Position numbers and translations under genes: made by a program
NCBI RefSeq assembly: GCF_020382885.2
Contig: NC_058504.1
Coordinates: forward strand, 15,201,019 to 15,265,018
Reading direction: 5' to 3'
Length of the DNA: 64,000 bases
From: Scatophagus argus
Lineage: Eukaryota > Chordata > Actinopteri > Scatophagidae
In this document: in pieces, positions 39,162 through 51,625 of the stretch
Layout: each line of letters opens with the position of its first letter
Numbering within the stretch: the stretch's first letter is position 1
Notes under the pieces: generated by a model
The model's database searches: none
What the model saw: only the letters and a program-made list of their open reading frames with translations
What the model was told of the DNA's origin: nothing

Positions 39162-41700
39162 CTGGTCATGTGTGAATCCACCTTGTTTTAATCTCACTGG
39201 CTGAAACTTGCCTGTGGCAGTTATGGGTACACACACAGTAGGTACAAGGTACTGAGTACGGTATCCCCGAAAGATAATGCAGATGGGGTACAGCTGCTCT
39301 GAGGAAGGCCGTGTCAAGGATTCAGCTGGTATCTAGATTGTTGAATTATTGCTCAAGGTACAGGCACACTGTAACAGGCACCCTGATCCTTTGTGCTGTG
39401 TCTGCTTTTAGTAGTGTTACACAAAAATAATTATCCAGCCTCAGCGTTGTCTGCCTACGCACAAGTTGTATCAACTAGTGCTTTCAGAATGTTGATTTTA
39501 ATTGAAAGTATTTGAATTGTAATTAATACAGTGGATGAGAGAATACAGCGATCCTCCTGCTGAGAGCACACACTGCCTTTGACACAAGCAACGTAACTGC
39601 TCAACAGTTTGTCCATGAGCTGATTTAAGATTTTAGAAGGACTTTGAATACAACATCACATTTTTCTTGTTGTCAGATCTTTCAGCAGAAGTGAAGATCT
39701 AACATATTTTCTGGACACAGACAGTGCGAGTGACAGTGTAGATATTGTGCTAGAGGACTCCCAGCATTGGTATGATGACCAGTATGATGGTAGATAAGGG
39801 AATTGTGAGTTTGAGTTTTCAGTATTAGTTATGAGCTATTGTGCTGCTCTTATTGATTTGATTTTTACATCTATTACCAGTGTACTACTGTGTTGCCAGA
39901 GGCTGTTAGGTGTTAGGTCTTTTGTTCCCCCCCATGATTTATGTACGTGGGCCTTTGGTCTAATAATTAAGGTTCAGTATTATTAGAGTTCTAAAATAAT
40001 GCTTCTTCTGCTGTATGTTAGTCAGCTGCTGCTGCTAATTTTCCTGCGAAGCACATTTCCATCCACTGACGACATGTTTATTATTTTTTACAGACTGTGT
40101 GTGAGATGTATATGAGGCTTCCGTGTTTGATCAAGGGCTGTTTAAAGTTTGTTTTCCTGATGTATTAGTGTAGGCTGCAATTATTAGAATTAACAGTATT
40201 CCTAATTATGGCATGTCTGTAACCCTGTCTCTGCCTTGTTGATCGGGTGGCAGACCTTGACATTCCAGTCCTTTAGTCTTAACTCTTCTGAAGGTCTCCT
40301 GTGTTTTGCTGATATATTACGTCCACCTCATGCCGTCAGTCTAAACATTCTAGCTCTCAACTAAGTACAAAATGGCTTTAGTGGAAGAATAAGGCCATTA
40401 AGAACAGTAATATGTGCATTGTGCATCAGCCTTTTCACGCAGTCTTGAGTGAAACATAAGAGTATTCTGACAACTTAATGATGTTTACTTGTTTTCAGAT
40501 GGATGGTACTTTACTTTTATTTCAGTGTTTTCAAGTTACAGGCTTACTTACATTTGAATTTGTCCTTTGGTTTTGCTGCTATCAGCCAGAGGGCATTGTT
40601 TTGTTTGCTTGCACATTTTGAGTAAATAATATGCCATATGACATTCAATGCTTCAAACTGATTTTAACATGGTTTCAGTTCATTCTCATCAGTGTTTTGA
40701 ATGCTATTGGAGGCATAAAAAATGTTTTATTTTCCTGAATGCACAAAGGTCCTGTTCTAGTTCATGTTCTCATACCTTTTTCTGTTGTGCTGAAAGATTT
40801 GTGTATTCTTTTGGCCTGCTGTCACATTGTTTGCCTTTCAAGTCAAAATTTGCATAATTTTCAGTGTGCACGCTGACTAATCGTAAAGTGTGAGAGTAAA
40901 CCAAATCCGATCAGGTACAGTCATACTTTTAACATTAACATTAACATGGACCTTTGGTTAAGGTGGGCTTTTTCGTGCACACGATTACCATGTAAGTTTT
41001 TATAATTGTATTATAATTTTATGTGTGTTGAGTATTGGTACTTATAGCTATTTACATAAACTTTATTAACTGTGAACTTATTAGGGCATTTTAGCACGAT
41101 CAAGCTGGTAACCTACATTGCAAAAACGAGGGCTCTTGGCTTGTCATTTGTCAGTGTTCATATTTTCCAGGTTAAACAGAATATTCTGTCTCCTTACTGT
41201 ACTATTTCAGTTTTTATCCTGTTCAGATAATGTAGCCTACCACAGTGTTTACCTGGAATCTAACTTATCTTAGAATCAGCAGGTACTTAAAAGCTGGTAG
41301 CATAACCTTACAGTATGTTGCCCTTATGATGCTGTCTTATATCACTGCCACCCAGTCTAATGTCAGTATTTTTTATGTTGCCGCAATATTTATGAATGTA
41401 AAGACAAATTTCTTTGGGGTGTTCATATTAATGGCTTATGTAAATTGCAAAGGGCATTCATTTTATAATAATGTACAAAACGACACTGAACGTTTCACCC
41501 TTAGTGCTCAACCCACGAGTGTGACTTAAGCTGAATGATAGTCAGACTGTTCATTTTAATTATGTGTTGATTTAATGAACAACTTCCCTTATTCCTCTTT
41601 TTTGCACTACAGAGGATCAGACTGGGTGTGCCAACATGCTGGCAAAGTGATGTAAACTCTCCAGTGCTTGGCTTGAAATAAAACATGCAACATACCAAAT
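39162..41700 (+). other. rab9b 3'UTR (long) with poly(A) signal
   Basis: AT-rich noncoding sequence of about 2.5 kb ending at AATAAA 41677-41682. No other poly(A) signal or gene was noticed between, so I assign the stretch to the rab9b 3'UTR; a shorter transcript is possible. Confidence 0.5.
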
Positions 41701-42433
41701 GGAGACTCTATCATGTCTGTATTTTTTGTGCTCATACCTTGAACATTCATGAAGGTATATGGTTTTAAAAATGACTTTCAAGTGTGAAATGTGGCTCATT
41801 TTCAAGTTTGAAATGGGTCACTCAAATTAATCAGTATACTTCAGCTCTCCACCTCGCTGTAGCCATTTTCATCATCAGAGACCAAAAGTCCCAGTATTTG
41901 CAATACTAAAATGAAACAGTACTCTTTCTCTCAGCAAGATCATGTATTAAACCTTGAATTTTTACTCCAAAACACACCTTGTTTGAATTTCATCGCACAA
42001 GACCTTGAATGTTCTTGAGAGACCATGTATGGGGACCCAAGAGTCAGTGAATGCTGTTTATTACCCCTTCATTAAAAAAAAGATATCAAGCATGCACCGC
42101 ACACTGTGAAACTAGGCCTACAGCACAGAAAAAAGGTTTTTTTTTTTTTTTTTTTTCCCTCCATGTCTGCCTGTCAAGCTACACGTTTTTAAATCTCTGA
42201 CTAAAATAAATGTACATAAAGAATAGATTCTCTGGACACTGCTCAAATGCAGAACATTAGAGGAAATACACTGTTATGGCTCAGTTAAACAAAAGTTCCC
42301 AACTGCATTTGTACCATTTTACAACCTTAGCCGCAACATACAGCAGTCTATGTTTTAATGAAATAATCAATAATGAGGGGAATAAAGTTCACAGATGCCA
42401 CTAAGTTGTCCTACCAAAAGTGAGATGACCAGC
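41701..42433 (-). other. rab9b/plp1 convergent gap and 3'UTR of the distal plp1 exon
   Basis: A minus-strand AATAAA (TTTATT at 42057-42062) lies about 375 nt past the stop of the distal plp1 exon. The gap between the two predicted transcript ends is only about 350 nt and contains nothing recognisable. A T-run lies near 42136-42155. Confidence 0.45.
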
Positions 42434-42616
42434 TCAATTGCAGTGGTCATCATGGGAAGCTAGAGGTGTGTTTGCCGGGTATGGAGAACACAGTGTCCCT
42501 CCTCTGTCTCTGTGCAGCCTCCCATACAGGTCATAGCCTCTACTCTCCTCTTTCGCCCTGTGCCTCAGCTTCCTCAGATACACCTGGTTCACAGCCAAGT
42601 GCAGGGAACAGTGCAC
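42434..42616 (-). CDS. plp1: candidate alternative terminal exon of plp1 with M6-like tail
   Basis: Minus-strand exon with a good acceptor (gtccacag|GTG) and 60 codons to a stop, in phase 0, the phase at which plp1 exon 6 (44548-44483) ends. Joined to exon 6 it reads ...ITLLAL|VHCSLHLAVNQVYLRK and then a charged tail with RHRAKEES. This resembles the GPM6A/GPM6B terminus (LIHFLMILSSNWAYLK followed by a Lys/Glu-rich cytoplasmic tail). GPM6B is known to have two alternative C-termini, so the choice may be ancestral to the family. No transcript evidence is available; it could instead be the last exon of an unseen minus-strand gene. Confidence 0.55.
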   Translation of the reverse strand: MHCSLHLAVNQVYLRKLRHRAKEESRGYDLYGRLHRDRGGTLCSPYPANTPLASHDDHCN

Positions 42617-44003
42617 CTGTGGACACAAGAGGATAGAATACAAACACCTTACAAAATACCTTGCCCCCACAGATGTGGCAGGAAGCCAGTTAAACACTGT
42701 GACACTACACCAGTCACGAGCAAATGTTTTCAGAGGGACTATCCACAAATATTTCAAAGAATATTGTTTTTATTATCAAATTTTACCAACATGAAAAAAA
42801 AAAAAAATCATCAAATAACCAGCGGCTGCTGGACAAATCCACCACTCACAGCTGGGTAAAGCTTCAACAAACAAAATAATCTACTTATTATGTCGCAAAA
42901 GGTTTTGTTAGTAATACCCAAAGTGTAGAAGTAGTAATAAATTCAGCTACAGTAAACAGAAAGCAGTGTTATATAATAACTACAAAGACAAAACAAAGCT
43001 GTCCTTTCTCTATAAGTACCTCAGTCATGCACTGACAGCCGGGAACTCACGCTTCAACAAAGAGTTTTAGGTTGGATAAACATCACTCACTCGATACGTT
43101 AGCACCTAGTGCTTTTTCCCATCTCAAAATTATGAGAGTAACAATTTCAGATCTTTGTAGATCAGAGCAAAACAAGTATGTCTCTTTGTCAGAAAAAGAC
43201 TATTAAAATAATCTAAAATTCCTTCAGTCCCCTGATGGAGGTGGGTGGGGGTCATGCAGCAGCATGTGGAGGGTGTGTGTGTGTGGTTGCTGTCCTAGAA
43301 GAGTTGTATTGAGGCTCCAGAGAAGTCTAACCCTCTCTTTGTCTGGAGGACTGCCTCCCTTGACATGAAGTATAACCCTTGACAGAGACTCGTAGCACAG
43401 GTGGCCCACACAGCTGACTTCCTATTGGCTAGTTTTTAAAATGGGCATGACTCTATTGTTGATGCTTTTCTCTAGCCCGTGAGAAAAGTCTTGAGGTCAG
43501 CATGAGAGTGCAAATGCATACTTGTCTGCCACCGTAGCAACCAGATGTAAGGGATGGTAACCATGGTAACATATAATCCCTATTCTCTGTAATAGAATAT
43601 TCTAGTTGCACATGTTGCAAATTCTCACACATGTTAATTTATTAGTGGTTTGTTATTTGTATTGCGAGTGCAACAGGAAGCTGAAATGAATTTTAGACAC
43701 TAATCTCAGCGAGCAACAAGAGCAATAATTTACAACTATTTTGGTGACATGGAACTGTAAATACTGAAATAGGTCTTTGCTGCATGTAAAAGCAGCAAAC
43801 TTTACACACATAAAAAAGGAAAAAAACAAAACAACAATCTTCAATATCAACAAGAAAAGTGGAAATAAAAAGATGACATTTTTAAGAGTCTGTGACCACA
43901 GGTGGTTCTGTGCAGATGATGTGGAAGGACAGAGTTGTTGCCATCCCTTTAGTCCCCATGTTGTTGGTGAAGTAGGCATACAGCAGACAGGAAACTGGTG
44001 AGC

Positions 44004-45486
44004 TTAACACCGTGCGCCTATGCCCTTTCTCCCCAGATACCGCAGAACCGCAAAGTTATAGGTGGTTGACACAGTGTAGGTCAGCTACGGAGGTACAAGA
44101 AGAAGTGTCAGAGCAGAAGTGAAAAGAAGAAAGATCCCCAACACTAACACACTGCAAATAAGAAAAAATATGATCACAACTACAAATGACATTTATTTGA
44201 TAGGGGATGTCATCTGTACAACAGTTTCTGTAATGGAGCATGTGAGCATAATGGGTGTACCATTTGCCTGGTGTGAAAAGAAAAACCATGACAATGATGT
44301 TTGCGTCAGCTGAGAAAGAGGAACAGAGAGCAATAGTACAGAATTCATCAGTCATGGAGGCCTGAGATGCCTTGCTGCCTACACTTTGAGTGTCACCAAG
44401 TCACATGAGCCATAACACTGTTGTTGTACCCCACTGTGGAAGTGCAGCCAAAATTGGCCCCATCTGAAGCATAGTCACTCACCAGAGCCAAGAGTGTGAT
44501 GCCTGCACCGGCAAAGGCAGCAATGTAGAGGTCATAGGTCATTCGGTACTGATAGGAAGAGATTTGCTTTAATGGTGGTAACTTTTTGTCTTCATTTCAT
44601 ATCAAACACAGTGTGGAACGTGACTGCAGCGCTTGACTTGTTTCCTGGTTCTTACCTCTCGGGTCTTGCAAACATTGGACAGAGTTACACCACAAGCTTT
44701 CCCTGGCACTGCATTCCATGGCAGGAGCCCTGTTAAACATTAGATTTCTCTATTCAGTTCTATCTCTTACACAGGAAGACAATCACAGATAAAGATCATA
44801 TGAAAAGACCAAAAGCAACAACCTGTCGCTGCTTTCAGTGCTTTCTTCCCTACTTTGTGTGTGCTACTCAAAACCCTGTTGGTTACTATTGAAGACAAAA
44901 GCAGCGAGGCATAATAGCTTTTGGCAAGCATTACTAAAACATGAGTGGACAGTGATATAATTGTTGGAACATATTTTCAGCTGAAAATCAAAACGCATTT
45001 GATGAGTTACTGAGTATTCACATAATCAAGACCGACTTCGGTGATCCAGTCCTCCTCTAGTGATACAAGGTAGGTGACATTTTTGGATTTTGGTAAAAAT
45101 TCTCAATTATTGGATGGATGAAATCTGATTGACATTCATGTTCCTCTCAAGATGAATTGGAGTAATCTGACTTGAAACTGACATTTTTGATTTGACTAGT
45201 ATTTTGACAAATATCTGCAAGACTAATGACATTCGCATTAGCCTCAGATATATTCTGTGTTTAATGCTAATTATTAGCATTAACTAGCATGCCAATACAC
45301 TAAAGCAAGGTGGTGACTGATAAACATATTGTCTAAACATCAGCTTGTTAGCATTGTCATCGTGAGCATGTTAGCATGCAGACTGAGCCCATGTACAGCC
45401 TCACAGGATAACAATGGAGCTTCCTGGCACACGGCAATGACATTTGCTTAGACTGTTGGTAGGAACAATTCACTTTGGGTTTTGGT

Positions 45487-45541
<55 letters not shown>

Positions 45542-48500
45542 GGGGGGGGGGGGGGCGGTTGTTGAGAATAAAAAAAGTTATAGATTATCACCACACTTAT
45601 CCCTGAACTGAATAAAGTTACTGTGAGAAGCCAGTCTCATAGAAGAACAGGTTAACAGTTGTCATGTTACCGTATTGCCGTGCATCAACACAGAGCTGGT
45701 TGATACTCGCTGGGGTCTCAGTCAGAACGTCAATAGTGTGGCAGGTGGCATCCATGTTGTAGAAGAAGTAGACAGGCAAAGCCGAGAAGGCAAACACCAA
45801 CATCCACAGCACAGCTAGTACATATGTCATCACTATAAACTGCATAAGGAGAGAGCAGAACATTAGGGTGCGTCATTATAAACTGATGCACATAAGTAAT
45901 CTAAGAGAGTGTTTTTATGAGCAGTGACTCACTTAGTGACCACATTTGTGTTTTTCTGATTAGCTTTAGTTATCTCACTCTCTGTTCTCCTCCTCGTCTC
46001 CCAGCCACTCAGCTTTTCTTCCGCCCCAACCGCTCAAACACTCACTGTATGCTTATCTTTGCATGTCCCCAAAGGTTTTTAGCAGCTTTAAGATTTTCGG
46101 CTCAGCGCCCACCAGGGAGTGATATGTGTATTAATCCCATCCAATCTCTCCAATCCCCTTTACTTGTCCCACTCTAGGCTCTCTCACCGAGGAGCTGAGG
46201 CAACGGCCACACATGGTGCTCCTGAACTCTCCGAAGGTTTGCTTGGCAGCGCTTGTGGTATAGAAGCCCTCAGCCAACAGCACAATGCAGTAGAGGAAGA
46301 AGAAGGAAGCCAAACCATAGATGACATACTGGAAATATTGAATGCTGAGAAGAAGGAAGAAGTGGAAAGTCAAAATTCAGGGTTACAAAGAACCTAAATT
46401 TTGTGAAAACAGACTACGGCCTGAGTAGACCAATGGCTAGGTTAAAAGGAAGTCAGTGTAATGATGGAAATGCTTAAATTTGCTACTTACATGTAGGCAA
46501 GGGTGATGTAGTCCTGAAGGTTACGGGCAAAGTAAGTCTCGATGAGTCTCTCCGTCTCTGTGAGAGCCTGGTGCCCACAACCGCAGAAGAGGGCAATGCC
46601 AGAGAAACACAGCAGTGTGGCGACCAGGGAGCAGTACGGCACCCCACCCAAACAGCGCATACAGCAGTCATAGCAACCTGTTAGTCAAGATGCAGCACCA
46701 CGAAAGCGAAGGCACAGAATTAACTGATGCAACATGACAGACAGCACAGCAGAAGTTCTCTGTTCCAATGTGCAAATTATGGACAGTAGGATGTGTGGTG
46801 GTGCTTTCTCGTAAATAAGGATTTCTTTTTACTTGCCAATAATGTGGACATGTACCGCAACCTGTAAATGGGTCAGTTCAGTACAAATTCAAAAAGGCAT
46901 TTTCTCACTTTGGCTGTATTTTGTCTGGTTTTGAGATATCTACCGCTGAGATTTTTGCCTCCATCACAATGCAGTGAAGGGAGTTTAGTTTACGTTCCTC
47001 AAAGACTTCCATCTTAAAAAAAAATGCTTTCATTATTGATTAATCCTTTATTAATTTATCCTAAAAATGTCCAAAAGCCCAAGTTGACATTTTTAAAAGA
47101 CTTGCACACAGTCCAATACCCACAGAGATTACAATGATATGAAACAGATAAAAGCAGCAACTCCTTAAAGCTGGAGCAAAATAGTAGGTGATTCATTTAC
47201 AGTGGATCTGCAGTTAATCAAGTGTTTCAGCACTGCTCTAAATATTTCAACTTGCTGGATAATTAAGAGGATATGACATCAACAGTTTTCACAGCGACTG
47301 TATCTTTGGTAGAAAGTAGTTCCCATGAAAAACAGCTGATGTCAGTGGAGAGTAAAGGGAAGGTTGTTTCTTTTTTTGATAGTGTCAACACCACGTGAAA
47401 TTCCATTGAACTGGGGTGGAGGTAGAAATCCTGGAGATTTATTATCTCAAAAGATGGGCAGCTCACAAAACCAAAGCTAACTGCATACTTAGCTAAAAAA
47501 ATAAGAACTAACACTTCTTAACACTAACACAAATTCTGAAGCAACATTTTAAAGAAAATTTGCTCACGTCACTTTGGATGGAGCTGCAGCTGTAAACACT
47601 TTGGTTCACCATAAAAGCTGTGCATTCTCCCTAATAGTCATGTGCTGTTTGAATGGAAGCCAAGGACCAAGGGCATGGGGATGTGTCTGCTCTGACCCCA
47701 GCCAGCACCCTGACTCCATTCACCACCCAGCATGTGGAGTGTGAGAAAAAGGGGGAGGATGGCGAGGAGAGACCAAGTGAAAGAGAGAGAGGCTGCTTTT
47801 GTGACTGCAGAGACAACAGTCTTTGTCCCACAGCATCATGGGGGTACAAGGGCCACCAATGTCAAGCACACAAAGACCAGAGGCACCTCTATGCACATGC
47901 ACACACTCAGAAACTTCCTTCTGGGCAGACATGGGAACAAGAAAGCGATAGTGGGGAGCTGTCTGTGCTGGAAGAGGATGGAGAAGCAAATCTATAAACA
48001 AACAATGCAACTGTGTGCATGTATGCCATTACACGCTTGCATGCGTGCATCCACACAGACATGCACAATGGAAGCAGACAGACTGGTTGGTACCATTACA
48101 GTAAACACAGATGGCAGGAGGGACAAATAGATAGCTCTTCGTCTGTATGTGCGCTAAATGATCACCGTCAGAGACAAACAAACTATGAGGAAAAAATAGC
48201 AAATAACAGACAATTTTTATATATATATCAGAAAGGAAATAAATTGATTCGTATTTTGTTGTGCACAAAGACTTTGCCTCAAGTAATACATAGAAAACAG
48301 CATACACAGAAACAAGAACATAAAACCTCATACAGTGCATCAAATCAAATACCAGCCCACATGTCTTCAGATGCACCTTGAACCAGTTAACTAATTACTG
48401 TCATCACCAGCCTGAGCAAAGACCTCTGAACCAAAGCTGCCCAGAGGCAGGCCTCGCTCTGGTTGAAGCAAAACAAGCAAAGCTGAGGCCAAGTTCGGCG

Positions 48501-48793
48501 GCTCTTTAAAAATTGAGAAAGATTGCAACGGAAAGCAAATGCGACAAGGCTCCTCTGAAAGAAGTCCTGCCATCTCAAGCATGAAATAAATCTCATAATA
48601 TCAGTGGAGCATCAACCGGTGAGAAGCCGACCTCCAAACTGACAAAAAAAAAAAAACTTAATCATGTCTGATGCCCTCTCACAGCCCCGTTCACATCAGC
48701 GTGCGGTAACATTAAATAAAATGCAGATTTGTAATGTGAAATATTCTATCTGCTGATAGAAGCAGACTCCAGTGGATGGTGGTTCTTACCCAT
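44004..48793 (-). CDS. plp1: myelin proteolipid protein, DM20 form
   Basis: Four-pass tetraspan protein of CNS myelin. Minus-strand exons: 48793-48790, 46677-46491, 46344-46188, 45839-45671, 44729-44656, 44548-44483, 44084-44004; lengths 4, 187, 157, 169, 74, 66 and 81 nt, giving 245 residues. The internal exon lengths equal the mammalian PLP1 exons as I recall them, with exon 3 in its 157-nt DM20 form. The N-terminus [20 protein letters not shown] is that of fish DM20. Later segments include [37 protein letters not shown] and the tail [15 protein letters not shown]. Paired cysteines of the second extracellular loop are present. Tail-to-tail with rab9b as in human. Teleosts have more than one plp1 paralogue and I cannot say which this is. 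Confidence 0.93.
45020..45440. repeat. degraded interspersed repeat common in percomorph introns
   Basis: In the intron between plp1 exons 4 and 5. Recognisable pieces are ttcggtgatccagtcctcct, attggatggatgaaatctga, gacattcatgttcctctcaa, aaacatcagcttgttagcat and tgtacagcctcacagg. These match, in order, a non-autonomous repeat I know from many percomorph genomes. I cannot name its class with certainty. It has no coding capacity. Confidence 0.65.
45491..45555. repeat. (GT)n tract running into a G-run
   Basis: About 23 GT units followed by nearly continuous G (single T and no A) up to 45555, in the same plp1 intron. Confidence 0.9.
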
Positions 48794-51625
48794 GTCTGGA
48801 CGGACGCGTGAAGGACTTGTTGGCTACTGCTGCCCGCGCTGCAGCTGCTCTGCTGATGATATGCGCAACTTGTCTTCGGCCCCCGTATATCAATCTCAAC
48901 TCGCTTTCTGTTCCCCCAACAATGGACAGACCCGCTGATGACTGCAAGTGAAATCTTAAAGAAACAATGTCGCTTTTCAATGAACTTCAAGGCGGAGAAT
49001 AATGACGAGGTCAAGGTTTTTACGCTTGCAGAAACTCTCTTAGTTCGCTGTTGACGCCTATTTGCATATATCGAGAGAGCAGTTTGCAAGTTCCCATGCA
49101 AATACAGGAGAAGGGAAGATGTTTGTCCCTCTTCTGTTGCGTAGTGTTGGCTATTCCAACTCTAGGGCATATCGTTCGTCGTTTCGTCAGGGCCTTTTGT
49201 TTTAAAAGCTCATGGCAGCTTCAACCTGATGAGTAAAACCAAACGAGAAAACATCTCATGAATCATGCAGATGGTTTGATAGGAATGATGAGCTGCTGCA
49301 TGTCCACCGGACAGTGAAGGTGATTTGTCCGAGGTTACAGGTTATGTGTTTTTCTCTTAAATGTTGCCCATCCGTTTAGTTCTGTGAGGTACCTTTAAAA
49401 ACGTATCGACGCGCATGCGTGTGCAGCCTGTTACAGACGCTCCCGAACTTTTTCACTGTTTTCTACTGTTTTTATTATAATTTCGCGACTCTTTTTACTT
49501 TCTTTTACTCTGGACTACACTGTTTAAGAATTTAAAATAAAGGAATTCTGAAAAGCAAGCTTAACGTGGTATTCAAGACCATGGCTATGTGGATAGTTGA
49601 GGGGCATTTCTCACTAATACTACAGCAAGTCTTTTTGATTTAAAAAAATCATTAGTATTTTAATTGGATGGAAACTGTTACGTAATTTATGATCATAGCC
49701 CCCCCTGATGTGTATCTCAGAAATAATCCACCGGGTATTTGAGTCGGTGCCAGCCGGTTTCTTTGTCCATGTCAGTTCATGCAACCCTGTAACTCATCAT
49801 CAGATGTTCAGCTTGAGAAAAAAAAAAAATAGATTAAAATGAGATGTGCTGTGAGTGGAGCCGAGCAGAGCAGCATGTAGCAGGGAAACATCACTGATCT
49901 CAGGCGACCTGACTGTGGCAGAGTGGGAGACCGTCCTCTGATTCATCTCCACCCTCTGGCCAAATACCAGAAATAAAGAGCCAGATTTAGTTTCATCCAT
50001 GCCCAGTAGATGGCAGACTTTCTCCTGCCACAACATTTGCACAGTAGGAGGCACAAAGGGAGTTTTATCCCACAGCCCTATTCTTTTTTTCTTTTTTTCT
50101 TTTTTTTTCTTTTTGAGAAAAATCAGTTTAGTCAAGAAGCATGTCTAAGCACGATGCTCTAAAAATCCAGCAAGAATGTTAGACATTTTGTCAACAAGGT
50201 GAAAAGCGTCACTTTTGAACCAAAATTAGTTTTAATAATAGTTTTAATCTACTGAAATCTGGCAATCACATATCAAAGACACATTTTCACATAATGAATT
50301 GTCCTTATAGTTTCTTCACATAAGGAATTATCCTTCTATTTTTTTTACAAAAAGAATTGTACTTATGTAAACATGGTTCTTTAATTTGTAATTTTGTTAT
50401 AGGGCTCTTTATTTCCTCTCAGCTAATGTAGTTAGTCTCAGAGTACAACCCTATTAGATTATTTATTTTTGAGCTGCTAGCTCAGAAATCCTCAGAGAAC
50501 CACCACTCATGTTATACAAGCCTTGTTCTCCACTATCCAGGTTGTTCTACATTGTGTTTTACAGACTCTGACTCGTTGCTTTCATCTAACACAGGTGTAT
50601 CTTGAAAGAAATGCTCAATACTTTATGATACGGTAAAGATAAAAAAAAAAACAATGCTTTCCTTTGTAAAAGCAAAAACAATTAGCCTCTTTGTGTAATT
50701 GTGTGTTCACAGATTTGTAAACACGTTTCACCTTGACTCATTTATAGTTTATGCATCACTTAACTTGGTTTGATATCTCAATTGTTCCCGAGCACACACA
50801 TGTATCAGTAACACATGAGAGCAACTGCTGTTTGTAACATTTTCCTTTGAACACAGTGGGATTTCACTCTGAACATCTGCATCAAAACAACAATCGCTTT
50901 GGATTACAGTAGGCTTTCTGCTTTTTTTGGGTGCGATCCAGAGCCGTGGGTGAGAACCGGCGCTATCAGGTAGCAGGTGTGAGGCGGTGACTTGAAATGG
51001 TGGTGTGCCTTCCCTCTGCCGGCTCTCACCTGTCCACAGCTGCACTCCGCCTCCCGTGGTTGTCTTGAGAGACTTTCATCGACTCCCCACCGGAACAACA
51101 TTAAACCCTTTTGTGTGTCTAAATACTTTACACTCCCCATCACTCAGAGCCATAAATCGGAGAAAGGCCCAATCAACTTAGCGGACCATTGTCGCAGTCT
51201 TCTTCTCGCTGTGGGGGTCATGGACGATAATCCTTCAAGATGACTGTAATGCTGGTATTTTAGCAATTCCTTGCTGTGATATGCTTAGCGTTATTGTGGC
51301 TGAGACTGCACACATCACCTGCACCATTACAGTTATACGTTTTTGATGCACAAGCAACAAGTCATTGCTGGTAACTTAAAATACTTATCAGATAGCCTTT
51401 GATATGCTGGATAGTTATCAGAAAATGGATCAGCTTTACTTCCACGCTGTTGTGCAGTTTTGTTGTTTACAAATGTTTGCGTACACTGTGTATCAGAATA
51501 AATCAACAGATTTGGTTATTAAAATGCAAGGAGCCTTTGACAAATATTGAGAATGTCTTTAATTCACAGGCTGATTCCATTCTTGACACAGTGGGAGTGA
51601 GGATTATACACATAGTTTTATTCTG
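48794..51625. other. plp1 leader/upstream region and intergenic space
   Basis: The plp1 5'UTR and promoter should lie just above 48793 (to about 49100), but no TATA box is obvious. The rest holds T/A-rich runs (for example 50085-50116) and no recognisable gene. The 3' end of the protocadherin transcript must fall below 51626. Confidence 0.45.

Noticed and set aside
43243-43270. G-rich stretch as a quadruplex candidate
   Set aside because: Tracts are irregular and on the strand opposite the plp1 transcript; much weaker than the rgcc motif.
43224-43409. 61-codon minus-strand frame between the two plp1 terminal exons
   Set aside because: No suitable acceptor/donor and no resemblance to M6 or PLP sequence.
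47653-48381. Overlapping open frames of 114-132 codons on both strands
   Set aside because: They lie in the first plp1 intron, are low-complexity (His/Thr-rich), lack homology and have no splice-consistent structure.
49800-50135. 111-codon minus-strand frame with Lys-run
   Set aside because: Caused by a T-rich tract; no homology.
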